Of a stretch of 64,000 nucleotides of DNA, positions 24,841 to 35,000 are shown one piece after another. Origin of the DNA: Chloroflexus islandicus. GTDB lineage: Bacteria; Chloroflexota; Chloroflexia; Chloroflexales; Chloroflexaceae. The translations under genes were made by a program, and so were the position numbers. Below the pieces are notes generated by a model, which was not told the DNA's origin, did no database searches, and saw only the letters and a list, made by a program, of their open reading frames with translations. The stretch covers positions 100,976 through 164,975 of the forward strand of contig NZ_LWQS01000093.1 of the NCBI RefSeq assembly GCF_001650695.1. The letters run 5' to 3'. How positions within the stretch are numbered: the stretch's first letter is position 1; each line of letters begins with the position of its first letter.

Positions 24841-27800
24841 CTATTCCTCCTCAAATCCCGCTTGGTTAAATTTGAGCACCCGGCTATTTTCGGTAACATT
24901 CCGAACAATATGATCGGGGACTCCATTGGAGATCTCGGCATGGATCTCGATCGTGATCTGCACCTTTGCGCCAACTAAACTAGTCAAGTGTTGCACAATT
25001 GCGTCAGCAATATCTTTGGACTGGCTGGCCAACCGGTTGGGATCGTTGAGCGTGATACTACCGTAAAAACGACGCGGGCGCTTTGGTTGGGCAGGTGCAA
25101 CAGGTGACTGGGCAGACTCGCCAGTTAAAACGGGTTGCGTACCAATACTTTCGACTGGCTGATGCTGAGCTTGCGGCAAAGATGGTGTGGGAACAACCAT
25201 GTTGAATTGACGCTGAGCTGCTGCCGGTTGGACCAGCAGACTATCCGAGTCAAGCGTGACCCGAACATGTTGTCCGGCTTGTAGACCGCGATACATCTGC
25301 CGAGCAGCATCCCACCCCTCAGCATACGCAAATGTGTCTTGAGTCCACGTCAATTGGGCAACACCTTGCGCAATGGCTTCAACCAATACCTCGGTGTTAG
25401 CCAGACGCGGCAGATAGAGGTAACGAGCAAAATCATCGGCGAGTTGTTTGACGCTCACATGATCCCCGCGCCAAAGCGGGATGCGATCAAGTTCTGAACG
25501 CAATCGAGTGCCTGCCATCTGTGTAATGAGAAGCTCTTCATTTCGTAGCTTTTTCGCTACCCGTACCGCGAGCGCTTCTTGCACCGTCCCCTGACTCTGC
25601 AACCGGATCTCTTCCCACGTGACCCCACCCTGTGGATCGGGCTGTTCAGGGATCAGAAGCCAGATATATGTTTCAGGAACACGTTGATTTACCGTATCAT
25701 CAAACTGTTCCCTTCGCGTTTTGGCTTGGCTGGCTTGAAACGCATCGAGCCCAAGTAAATCACGTTCATCTTCGATTGATTTCCACGCCAAATACTCGCG
25801 CACCGCTTGTTCCAACTCTTTCAAGCGCGTAGTATCAGCGGCCAGAAACACCAGCGTGTTGCGGTATACACGCGAACCGGCGCCCCGCGATTCCAGAAGT
25901 TGGACTGCAAATCGGCGCGCTGCGCTCTCGGCAACTTTGCCGCTGTGCGGGTAGCTTGGGTCGAGCAGAACCAATCGGGTCTCGCGCTCATCTGGCACAT
26001 CACTTCCGCTGGCCGGCGCAATATGAACGGCAGCAAAGTCACCCCGCTGGCGCGCAGCAGCCCGCAACCGCCGTAACACTTCATCGTGAACGGTATCATC
26101 GTTGAGCCGCGCCGCGCGATCTTGAGCAAGCCGGTTTACACTCGGCTGAGTTGCATACCAGTACCGCTGCGCATTCTGATAAAGGTACGTCGCCTGATCA
26201 GCTAACCGGCGCAGCGCGTCACCAAAAATGGCGACACTTTCACCCGGCTGTACGCATCCCAACTTGATCTGTCGATCTTCAATTCCTTTGTTCGGCATGC
26301 GAAAGGTTGGCGCTGATCCCAGATAGAGCGTGCGCGCGACTCGCCGTGCCGCCGAATAGCGGCCTAGATTTGGATTTTCTTTGTCGAGCCGGAGCGGGAG
26401 TGAATTCGGTCCATCAATATCTTTCTCAATCACCGGCACCCATGGATCATCGAGGTAGCGCGTAAGTTCATACTGTACCGCCGGTTCGTCTACCGGTACA
26501 CTAGCCGGTAAAATAAGCAAGGAGCGATCATCCCGCTGCCAAAGCGCGTGAATAACCGCAGCCATTAATCGCAATACGCCACGAGTTCGCTGGAACTTTT
26601 CCAGCGTGCTCCAGTCGTTGTAAAGCCGGTCGAATAGCTCTGGATGGATTGGATACGCAGCCTGCATCCGGCGCTCGTAGTCAGCCTCGCGAGTGTACGC
26701 AGGAAACTCGGCGCTTTGGGTGCGGTACATGTCGCAAAAAGTACGTACTACGGCATCTCGTTGCGGAAAGTGTTCAGGATCGGTAATAGGCTGGAAGAGC
26801 CGGCGGCGAACGATTTCAAACCCCTCTTCTGCACTCGCCGGTCGCCACGCCGACTCAAGTCGGCCGAATGTGTTTTTCAGGCGGCTAAGCGCTTCACGGC
26901 CAGCCTCCCCGCCAATCTCAATATCTGATGCCGGTAACGAAGCAACCACTAGCGTCCCCGGCACAGCGCGCGCCGCCTCAGTCAGCACCTGCGCAAAGGT
27001 CAAATTGGCATCAAATGAACCAGCGGGAAGATCACTTCGCGTATAAAGCTGGCGCACATAGGCCACCCACTCATCGATCAATATCAGGCACGGGCTAGCT
27101 TCCCGGAATAATGTCGCCAACTCATTTGACCCCGGACTCACGCCTGCTCGATCTGAGTCAGCGACGATTGAATATCCGTGTGCTCCTAGTAACTGGTATG
27201 CTAATTCGCCCCAGAGTGTATGCACCTCTATGCCATCGGCTTTACGATGCACTTTGGCCGGTGATAAGGCGGTGCCAACCAGTACTGCACGCCGAACACG
27301 CGGCAGGCTCGAAACACCCGCCAATTCTAACACTGGCTCAATTCCCGGCAAACTAGCGGGCGTCTCACCAGAACACACATGATACAGCGCCAGCATTGAG
27401 TGGGTCTTGCCACCACCGAAGTTGGTCTGGAGTTCCACCACCGGATCGCCGCCAGTATTGGCAAGACGACGAAGCGCCCCAGTAAGCAGCAAGCGTAAAC
27501 CTTCGGTGATAAAGGTGCGCTGGAAAAAGCTGCGCGGATTACGGTATTCGTCGGATCCTTCGCCCCGATAGACTTGCGCAAGATCAGCGGCAAACTCAGC
27601 TTGTTGGTAGCGACCAGAAGCCACATCCGGGTGCGGCGTCATAATATCACGCCATGGACGCAGCCCACCCGCCGGTTGGCCAACGATCGGCGCTGTAGAC
27701 ACTTTGCGCGTTTCACGACGGACTTGCTCTTCAAAGCGGAGGCGCAACACCTCTTGTTTCTGCCGTTCGACTTCAGCGGCCTCCGGCGCCGAAATAGCGG

Positions 27801-28155
27801 TCAGCAAGCGCTGAATACTGTCAAGTGCGCGGTAGGTGTCATCGGTTGAGAATGGGGCTTGATGCGCCCATTTATGCCGTGTGTCGCGCAATTCGCTCAC
27901 TAACGAGCGCTCGGCATAGCCCAGCGTCTTGCCAAAAACACTATTCCATTGCTCCCACATAATACGCAGCAACGGCGATGCATCGAGCTGCGGTTCATCA
28001 CCATCCCAGCGAATATCGTTAGGCCAATGTTCAGTGACTTTCGTCACCCAATATTTTCCATATACAGCCATTAATTCACGCTCAACAAAAGGACGTAATC
28101 CTTGTTGCAAGAGTTCTAAACCTTTATTGACACGATCACGGTTACTCAACGCCAT
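24841..28155 (-). CDS. HEPN(Swt1)-DUF499 AAA+ ATPase (BrxC-like component)
   Basis: A 1104-residue protein; the second ATG (28155) is preferred because GAAGGG lies 7 bases upstream, whereas the first (28161) is too close to it. Residues 1-~125 form a Swt1-type HEPN domain with the RNase-like R-x4-H motif RHKWAH (Arg93...His98). A DUF499 (COG1483) ATPase follows, with Walker A NFGGGKTHS (~245-253) and Walker B LILIDEW (357-363). The C-terminal ~90 residues match the usual DUF499 end (YGSITLNDPNRL ... ENSRVLKFNQ). DUF499 ATPases are the BrxC-like motor components of type III BREX and related methylase/helicase systems; the added HEPN domain suggests an RNA-cleaving or abortive activity, which is inference. 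It is the last gene of the five-gene operon, 24 bp after the RAYT-interrupted methyltransferase. Confidence 0.8.
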   Translation of the reverse strand: MALSNRDRVNKGLELLQQGLRPFVERELMAVYGKYWVTKVTEHWPNDIRWDGDEPQLDASPLLRIMWEQWNSVFGKTLGYAERSLVSELRDTRHKWAHQAPFSTDDTYRALDSIQRLLTAISAPEAAEVERQKQEVLRLRFEEQVRRETRKVSTAPIVGQPAGGLRPWRDIMTPHPDVASGRYQQAEFAADLAQVYRGEGSDEYRNPRSFFQRTFITEGLRLLLTGALRRLANTGGDPVVELQTNFGGGKTHSMLALYHVCSGETPASLPGIEPVLELAGVSSLPRVRRAVLVGTALSPAKVHRKADGIEVHTLWGELAYQLLGAHGYSIVADSDRAGVSPGSNELATLFREASPCLILIDEWVAYVRQLYTRSDLPAGSFDANLTFAQVLTEAARAVPGTLVVASLPASDIEIGGEAGREALSRLKNTFGRLESAWRPASAEEGFEIVRRRLFQPITDPEHFPQRDAVVRTFCDMYRTQSAEFPAYTREADYERRMQAAYPIHPELFDRLYNDWSTLEKFQRTRGVLRLMAAVIHALWQRDDRSLLILPASVPVDEPAVQYELTRYLDDPWVPVIEKDIDGPNSLPLRLDKENPNLGRYSAARRVARTLYLGSAPTFRMPNKGIEDRQIKLGCVQPGESVAIFGDALRRLADQATYLYQNAQRYWYATQPSVNRLAQDRAARLNDDTVHDEVLRRLRAAARQRGDFAAVHIAPASGSDVPDERETRLVLLDPSYPHSGKVAESAARRFAVQLLESRGAGSRVYRNTLVFLAADTTRLKELEQAVREYLAWKSIEDERDLLGLDAFQASQAKTRREQFDDTVNQRVPETYIWLLIPEQPDPQGGVTWEEIRLQSQGTVQEALAVRVAKKLRNEELLITQMAGTRLRSELDRIPLWRGDHVSVKQLADDFARYLYLPRLANTEVLVEAIAQGVAQLTWTQDTFAYAEGWDAARQMYRGLQAGQHVRVTLDSDSLLVQPAAAQRQFNMVVPTPSLPQAQHQPVESIGTQPVLTGESAQSPVAPAQPKRPRRFYGSITLNDPNRLASQSKDIADAIVQHLTSLVGAKVQITIEIHAEISNGVPDHIVRNVTENSRVLKFNQAGFEEE

Positions 28156-28179
28156 ATACATACCCTTCTATCTGCATGC

Positions 28180-31100
28180 TTATTTCCCGCTTCCCAATCG
28201 TTGAATGTCTGGCCAAGCCACTACCAAACTGTTATACCCGATTGCTTCCTGCGCCCACCCATGGCGCTCACAGATGGTATACAGTCGATAAGCAAGATCA
28301 CGAGTAGCGCCGCTCTGCTCACCGATAACCGGCAGCAAGGTAGCAGCCGCCTGTTCACCACCATCTACTAAGGCCCGCACTACATACTGCGTCGCCTCCC
28401 AAACTGACAGGTAAGCGACACGAGTTGCATTGATGAGGTCAGGAAGTTCTTTTCCTACCAAAAGACGCACCTTGCCACTACGCGCAACAATAATACCGGC
28501 CTCAACCATGCGATCCACTGACGTATTCTTAGCTTTGGAGAGCGTCTCGGCCACACCGTAAGGACCTTCACTCACTCCATATTGTTCAAACCAAGCAATC
28601 GCCCAACGAGTCGTCGCGTCAAACTCATCTTCCTGCTCAACCAATACTGCATCAATTTCCTGATTAATGATCTGCAACGCAGTGCGTACTGTCATCGGAT
28701 CGCCGCCGGACTCAATAACAAAACGGTAGCGCGAAAACACTGCCATACCCGGCCCGATTGCAGCTTGGGCAAGATCCACCGGCGCAATGTTGCCTTGCTG
28801 CAACTGGCGAAGCGCATGCGGCAATTCGCGTTTGAGCGCATGCAAAAACTCCCGACGAGTCGCAACAGGCGAGTCGTCGGGACGCGGACGACAGGTAAGC
28901 ACAATTGAAGAAGCCAGCGCATTACTCCCCGTTTCGCGGAGCCGGCCAGCGCGTTCTGTACGCACCGGCCACGTACCAGTAATCATGAGGTTAGCACCGA
29001 TTAAGCTAGCAAGCATTGTCTCCCAACCAGTGACGGCTATTGCCTCTGATCGCTGTTCGGCCTGCTTATACGCATAGAAGATGGTCAGAGGATAGGCTTT
29101 GTGCTGAATATGCCGCATAGCAGTGAAGGCTTTGCGCATACCCGCTTCAAAATTTGCACGAGCTCGCTCAACACTGCCATACCGGATTGGATCGGCAACT
29201 AATTCAGCCGCTTTCGGGGCCAACAACGTACCCATCATGTCAGGGTAGAGATCGCCTATGGTCGATCTCAGCCAGACGTAGAAGTAATCAGATAAATCGG
29301 CATAAGGAATATTATCGTAGTAGGGTGGATCGGTAGCGAACAAGTATGCTGATGTCTCAGATAATTCCGTCGCATCACGCTGAACCACTGTACCCATCTT
29401 ATATAACGCCAGATGTTCAAGCACCTCACAAATGCTTGTAACAGCTTGCGTAAAACGTTCGCTGATATGCGCAAACGGATTCACTTCCGCATAAACCCAC
29501 GCCATCGCCAACGCTTGACGAGCAAATGTACCGCGCACAACGCCATCATCACTCTTCCAACTAGTAAGCGCCGACCAGAGATTTACGACTTTATCAAGTG
29601 CGAATGCCAAGTAGGTTGTTACAGTTCGCATGTAAGCTTCGCTATCGCGATCGCCACTGAGTGTCGCATCAGCTAGAATTTGACCACGCACTTCACGGAT
29701 CAGATCGCTGAACGTTGTCATTGCCAGCAATTGGCGTGGCGAGAAGAGTCGATCAAACGTCCTCATCCCGTACAATGGCGGCGTCATGTGCCGAGGATTA
29801 CGAACCATCTCAATATCAGGTCGCCAACTCGGCTGAAGATTAGTAACAACAGTTTGCGGATCAGGTGATAAAAAGACCCGCTCCTCATTGTAAAGAGCCA
29901 CTATGGCCATTAACTGCTCGCCGAGACGACCAGCCTGTCCTTCATCACGCACATACTGAAGCGAGGCTGCATGATTGCAAACCAAACAACGCGCACCATT
30001 CCGGCCAACAGTCCCTTCTAATGGCGGTGGCGGTGTATGGCGAACCATGAATTGCACCGTCTTCGCATTTCGGTCAATAACCGGTTCCGCCCAAGCGGCA
30101 CGCCCTTTTCTTGTTGACAATACAAACGAATTGACTAATGGCATCTGCGCGCCACACGAGGGGTTCGGGCAACGAACCGTTCGCGTCCAAAGCCACACGG
30201 CAATAGGCAAAGAAAGCGAGGATAGAATGGGAGAAATTGCACCATGCTCGGTCAGATTGAGATGAGGGTAGCGAGCAGCAGCCTCCCTTGCCGATAGTAT
30301 GGCGCCGTCAGTATGATCGAGAAAGACTACCGCATTGGGATATGCATAACCAATACGACGTTTGGCTTCATCCTGTATCCATTGGCCATAGTACTGTATA
30401 TCAGCCACGAGACCCGCAACCCTTTCACGTTGCGGATCAGCGGCCCGCACCCCAGTGGGAGCATAGAGCGCGGGCGGCTCGCCCGCCGAAGCCGAATGGA
30501 GCGAGGGCGGCTCGCCCGCCGGAGCCGAACGGAGCGCGGGCGACTCGCCCGTCGGAGCCGAATGGAGCGCGGGGATGGGCGGGCCGGCGGCCCGCGCCCC
30601 AGCGGGGGGATGGAGCGCGGGCGGCTCGCCCGCCGGAGCCGAACGGAGCGCGGGCGGCTCGCCCGTCGGAGCCGAATGGAGCGCGGGGATGGGCGGACCA
30701 GCGGCCCGCGCCCCAACGGGGGGATGGAGCGCGGGCGGCTCGCCCGCCGGAGCCGAATGGAGCGCGGCGATGGGCGGGCCAGCGGCCCGCGCCCCAGCCG
30801 GGGGATGGAGCGCGGGCGGCTCGCCCGCGTAGTGAACTATACAATTCGCACTACTAAACTTCCATTCCTCAGAACGCACAACCAAACCCGCCTTTACCGG
30901 ATTCTCATGAATATAGTGGATTGCACTATGTAAATGTTGCTCATCACGAATATAACGATCAAGATAATCAGCCTGCCAAAACTCCCCAGTTCGACCTAAA
31001 ATCTTATTAGCTTCCTTCGCGGTATATGATTTCCAAGAATGAACAATTCTATCAAGTGGATAACCGGGAAATGTTTCGATCAGGACATGAACGTGGTTCG

Positions 31101-32010
31101 GCATAATAACCCAAGCCAATAAGCGATAACGCTGGCCATCAAAATGCATGAGGTTCTCTTCGACCAGCCGCGCAACACGTTCATCCCGTAAGCTGCACGA
31201 ACCATACCCGGCATCGAGATACGCTTCTACCATATTGCGGCGGTCTTCATCACTGATATGCGGATGCATAGACTGCCATTCCGCCCACTGGGCCACAGGG
31301 ACAGAGTCGGCAAGACGGTACGTAATCATTTGGACAAGTCCGGGATGATCAAAGTGAGGCAAGTAGCCGCGTGAATACCAGCCTTTGTGTATACTCGGGG
31401 ATGGCGCTCCTGCCTCTTCCGGCGCGCGCGGCGCAGACAATGCTGAACGGCTAGCGGGATTAACCGGCGGCATCCCAAGAAACGGCGCCGGCAGTTCAAT
31501 CAACGCCTTGCTCATCAACACCGCCACCGGGTTAAGATCGGAAGCGACGGAATCCAACCCCAATCGCTGGGCTTCGAGCGGGATCGAGCCGCCGCCAGTA
31601 AACGGATCATACACTGGTGGCGGGTTACCGCCAGTGGCAACGTGAATGAAGCGTCGGGCAATGTTGAGAACAGCCTCGTCATTACTGCTTTCCCAAGCGA
31701 TGAGACGTTCAATGAAGGCAAATAACTTTTGACGGCGCTGTTCGCCAATAGTCAGACGATGCCAATCATCTTGGACAGTCGGCGGATTGGGCAATTGGTC
31801 AATTTCGGCCAGCAAATCCGGCGCCACACCCGGCTGATCAGGGTCATCGATCAACGACGCAAAAAGCACCGCACGGCATACAGCTAATGGCTTACGTGAC
31901 CACCAGAGATGCAATTTGCTCGGATGGCCTTGCCGCACCGATCGCTCACGCGCTGCCGCCCGGTTAATCGCCTCTAACGGTATTGATACTTCGATCAGCT
32001 TCTTCGCCAT
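28180..32010 (-). CDS. DUF1156 adenine-specific DNA methyltransferase with in-frame RAYT and REP insertion
   Basis: A 1276-residue protein; ATG at 32010 aligns with the start of its neighbour paralogue (LIEVxxPL) and has GAGGA upstream. DUF1156 (COG1743, PglXI-like) opens the protein; the SAM-binding motif VYDPFTGGGSIPLEA is at ~133-147, a zinc ribbon at C614/C619...C675/C678, and the catalytic DPPYYDN at 894-900, so all methylase motifs are intact. Between them, residues ~205-525 are foreign: a complete REP-associated tyrosine transposase (205-393) followed by a translated REP-palindrome array (395-525). Without the insert the protein would be ~955 residues, like its neighbour. The reading frame is unbroken throughout. 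Expected role: methylates host DNA to mark self for the helicase/nuclease/ATPase partners. Whether the fused protein still methylates is unknown. Confidence 0.85.
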   Translation of the reverse strand: MAKKLIEVSIPLEAINRAAARERSVRQGHPSKLHLWWSRKPLAVCRAVLFASLIDDPDQPGVAPDLLAEIDQLPNPPTVQDDWHRLTIGEQRRQKLFAFIERLIAWESSNDEAVLNIARRFIHVATGGNPPPVYDPFTGGGSIPLEAQRLGLDSVASDLNPVAVLMSKALIELPAPFLGMPPVNPASRSALSAPRAPEEAGAPSPSIHKGWYSRGYLPHFDHPGLVQMITYRLADSVPVAQWAEWQSMHPHISDEDRRNMVEAYLDAGYGSCSLRDERVARLVEENLMHFDGQRYRLLAWVIMPNHVHVLIETFPGYPLDRIVHSWKSYTAKEANKILGRTGEFWQADYLDRYIRDEQHLHSAIHYIHENPVKAGLVVRSEEWKFSSANCIVHYAGEPPALHPPAGARAAGPPIAALHSAPAGEPPALHPPVGARAAGPPIPALHSAPTGEPPALRSAPAGEPPALHPPAGARAAGPPIPALHSAPTGESPALRSAPAGEPPSLHSASAGEPPALYAPTGVRAADPQRERVAGLVADIQYYGQWIQDEAKRRIGYAYPNAVVFLDHTDGAILSAREAAARYPHLNLTEHGAISPILSSLSLPIAVWLWTRTVRCPNPSCGAQMPLVNSFVLSTRKGRAAWAEPVIDRNAKTVQFMVRHTPPPPLEGTVGRNGARCLVCNHAASLQYVRDEGQAGRLGEQLMAIVALYNEERVFLSPDPQTVVTNLQPSWRPDIEMVRNPRHMTPPLYGMRTFDRLFSPRQLLAMTTFSDLIREVRGQILADATLSGDRDSEAYMRTVTTYLAFALDKVVNLWSALTSWKSDDGVVRGTFARQALAMAWVYAEVNPFAHISERFTQAVTSICEVLEHLALYKMGTVVQRDATELSETSAYLFATDPPYYDNIPYADLSDYFYVWLRSTIGDLYPDMMGTLLAPKAAELVADPIRYGSVERARANFEAGMRKAFTAMRHIQHKAYPLTIFYAYKQAEQRSEAIAVTGWETMLASLIGANLMITGTWPVRTERAGRLRETGSNALASSIVLTCRPRPDDSPVATRREFLHALKRELPHALRQLQQGNIAPVDLAQAAIGPGMAVFSRYRFVIESGGDPMTVRTALQIINQEIDAVLVEQEDEFDATTRWAIAWFEQYGVSEGPYGVAETLSKAKNTSVDRMVEAGIIVARSGKVRLLVGKELPDLINATRVAYLSVWEATQYVVRALVDGGEQAAATLLPVIGEQSGATRDLAYRLYTICERHGWAQEAIGYNSLVVAWPDIQRLGSGK
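30436..30828 (-). repeat. REP-palindrome array translated inside the methyltransferase
   Basis: Alternating palindromes of two types, GCGGGCGAGCCGCCCGC (about seven, some degenerate) and GCGGGCCGCYGGCCCGC (about four), on the minus strand. Spacing units are 33 and 81 bp, both multiples of three, so the array stays open. In this frame it reads GEPPALH, GARAAGPPIPALHSAP and similar low-complexity Pro/Ala-rich peptide (fusion residues ~395-525). Confidence 0.85.
30832..31398 (-). mobile_element. REP-associated tyrosine transposase (RAYT, Y1/HUH) fused in frame in the methyltransferase
   Basis: About 190 residues matching the IS200-like RAYT family: start-like segment HKGWYSRGYLPHFD, the HUH motif in MPNHVHVLI (His306 and His308 of the fusion), and YIHENPVKAGLV with the likely catalytic Tyr366. 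The usual initiator Met is absent; the residue before SIHKG is not a start codon, so the transposase is expressed only as part of the fusion unless an internal start is used. All catalytic residues are present. RAYTs bind and cleave REP palindromes as single strands; an array of such palindromes follows immediately downstream in the same frame. Confidence 0.85.
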
Positions 32011-32044
32011 TCCTACCAATCCTCGCTGGCCACTTCATTACTAC

Positions 32045-35000
32045 TTACAGCTTCATCGCATTCTGCATCGAGCCGGCCGCTAAACGCCGGATCTCTGGCC
32101 ACGCAACCACCAGACTGTTATACGCCTGCGCCTCTTGCGCCCACCCTTTCCGCTCGCACGTCATATACAGCCGGTACGCCAGATCACGGGCAATCTCTCC
32201 TTCACCGCCAAGCTGCGCCAGCAACGCGGCTGCCCCATTCTCGCCCCGCTGCTCTAACGCGTAGACCAAATACTGGGTAATCTCCCAAATGGTCATGCGT
32301 TGCCCACGACGCGATTCCCAATCGGCAGGCAATTCGTCACGGCGCAGCAACCGCACTTTACCGCTACGCGCAACAATGATCCCAGCTTCACCCATACCCT
32401 CAACCGAAGTATTCTTCGCCTTCGAGAGCGTCTCGGCAAGACCATACGGCCCCTCATTGAGACCGTACTGCTCAAACCATGCTATTGCCCACCGGGTAGC
32501 GCTATCGAACTCGCCCTCTTGAGCAGCCAGCACTGCATCAAGTTCTTGGTTAATAATCTGCAACGCCGTGCGCACGCGCATCGGCGAACCATCTGCCTCA
32601 ATCACCTTGCTGTACCGCGAGAAGACTGCCATTCCGGGACCAATCGCCGCCTGCGCCAGATCGACCGGGGCAATATTGCCCTGCTGCAAGCGACGCAGCG
32701 CCTCCGGTAGCTCCGCTCGCAACGCGCTAAGAAACTCGCGCCGGGTAGCGACCCGCGCCGCCGCCGGCCGCGGACGACAAACGAGGACAATCGAGGATGC
32801 GAGCGCATTAGAACCGGTCTCGCGTAACCGTCCGGGTCGCTCCGTGCGAATCGGCCATGTTCCTACAATCGTAAAACCAACTTGAATCAACCCTTGCAAC
32901 ATCGTTTCCCACCCGGTCGAGGCGATTACAGACGCAGACGGCGCCTCGTCGTCATCATCGGCCAGCGCGCCGTTGCCTTCCCCAACCGTTTCAACCTCAG
33001 CCTGCTTGAAGGCATAGTAGACAGTAAGGGGGTAATCGGGATGGTGAAGAGACCGAATCCGGTCAAACACTTTGCGCAGCCCCTCCTCGAAAAAGCGTTG
33101 CGCCGCTTCGCGCCCGCCGTGGCGGAACGGTTCGGCCACCAGCTCCTCGGCTTTGGGCGCCAGCAACGTGCCAAATAGTTCGGGATACACGTCTTTCAAC
33201 GAATGGCGTAGCCAAACGTAGAAGAAGTCACTCAAATCGGCGTAGGGGACATTGTCGTAATAGGGCGGGTCGGTGGAGATAACCATTTTTGCCGTAGAAA
33301 CCATCTCAAATTGAGTGGCATCTTGCTGTTTGACAAGACCCAATGGTCCCATATAAAGCTCATCTAACACTTCACATATTAACTCAATTTGCCGCCAAAA
33401 ATTGCCAGAAGAATCACTAAAAGGATTACCTTCAGCATAATCCCAATTCATAGATAGCGCGTGACGAGCAAAAGTAGGGGCGATTTTTAAGTGCTGTGGA
33501 TTGGGTTGCCAATGGCACTGACTGGAGGCGAGATCAGCCGCTTTGCTAACAGAAAACGCCAAATACGTCGCCACCGCATCGGCATACGCTGCCGGATCAG
33601 GGATAAACCCAGCGCGGGCAGCGTCGCGCTGCACCATTACCCGCGCCTCGCCGATCAGATCGCTGAAGGTGGTCAATGCCACGAGTTGGCGGGGGGTGAA
33701 GAGATCGCGATGTTTGGTAAAGCCATAATTTTGTACTCGGAAGCCAAGTGCCTGCTCAGGCAAATCGGTTTCCGGCGCCCATGCCGGGTGCGCGCGCAAG
33801 GCAGCCTGTTCATGCTCGGCAACCGGCGGCAGATAGATCCGTCCGCCCCGCCCTTCGGCCACAATCGCCATCATCTGAGCGCCCATGCGTCCGGCCCGGC
33901 CTTCGGCGCGAATATACTCTAGCGGCACCGCAGTATCGCAGCACAAACATCGCGCGCCACGCCGGCCAACGGTTCCGGCCGGCGGCTTGCCTGAGCCGCT
34001 GCGCACGGTGAAACGAACTCGCACTGAGGCGCGGGTTGTTGATCCCGCGGGCGAGCCGCCCGCGCTCCATTCCCCCTCCGGGGCGCGGGCCGCTGGCCCG
34101 CCCATCCCCGCGCTCCATTTGTCCCCTGCGGGCGAGCCGCCCGCGCTCCATTCGTCCCCTGCGGGCGAGCCGCCCGCGCTCCATTCCCCCTCCGGGGCGC
34201 GGGCCGCTGGCCCGCCCATCCCCGCGCTCCATTTGTCCCCTGCGGGCGAGCCGCCCGCGCTCCATTCGTCCCCTGCGGGCGAGCCGCCCGCGCTCCATTC
34301 CCCCTCCGGGGCACGGGCCGCTGGCCCGCCCATCCCCGCGCTCCATTCGTCCCCCGCGGGCGAGCCGCCCGCGCTCCATTCCCCCTCCGGGGCGCGGGCC
34401 GCTGGCCCGCCCATCCCCGCGCTCCGTTCATCCCCCGCGGGCGAGCCGCCCGCGCTCCATTCCCCCTCCGGGGCGCGGGCCGCTGGCCCGCTAGTGTTCA
34501 CAAATTCAATTACCGGTTCAACCCAATGCTCTTTTCCCTTTTTCTTCGATAACTCAAACGAGCGCACTAGCGGCATCTGCGCCCCACAGGCCGGATTGGG
34601 GCACTTCACGGTACGCGCCCACAACCACGCAATCACTGTTGCCTCACCGCCACCATAGTCTTTAGGCAGCTTGACTTTGGGGTAGAGATAGCCGATCCGT
34701 CGTTCAGCTTCATCACGCATCCATTTGCCGTAGTAGCGCACATCAGCCGCTAAGCCAGCAGCACCGCGGTAAGATGGCAAAGAAAACAAGGAGGAGAGTG
34801 ACTCTGCGAGGGATGTCTGATGTTCACTGCTTACCGGCGGTAGATTGGCAAACTTTGGCGGCAATTCGATCAGCGCCTTATTAATCAGTACCGCTACCGG
34901 GTTAAGATCAGAGGCATGCGCTTCCAAACCTAACCGCTGCGCCTCAAGCGGGATCGAACCACCTCCGGCAAATGGGTCATAAACCGGTGGTGGATAGCCG

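Noticed and set aside
34043..34492. CRISPR array
   Set aside because: The repeats are contiguous palindromes with no unique spacers, lie within a gene, and no cas genes are present. The small-ORF array and NACHT repeats fail the same test.
33885..34658. Plus-strand frames across the REP array
   Set aside because: Open only because the palindromic units are multiples of three; the minus-strand methyltransferase is the real gene.
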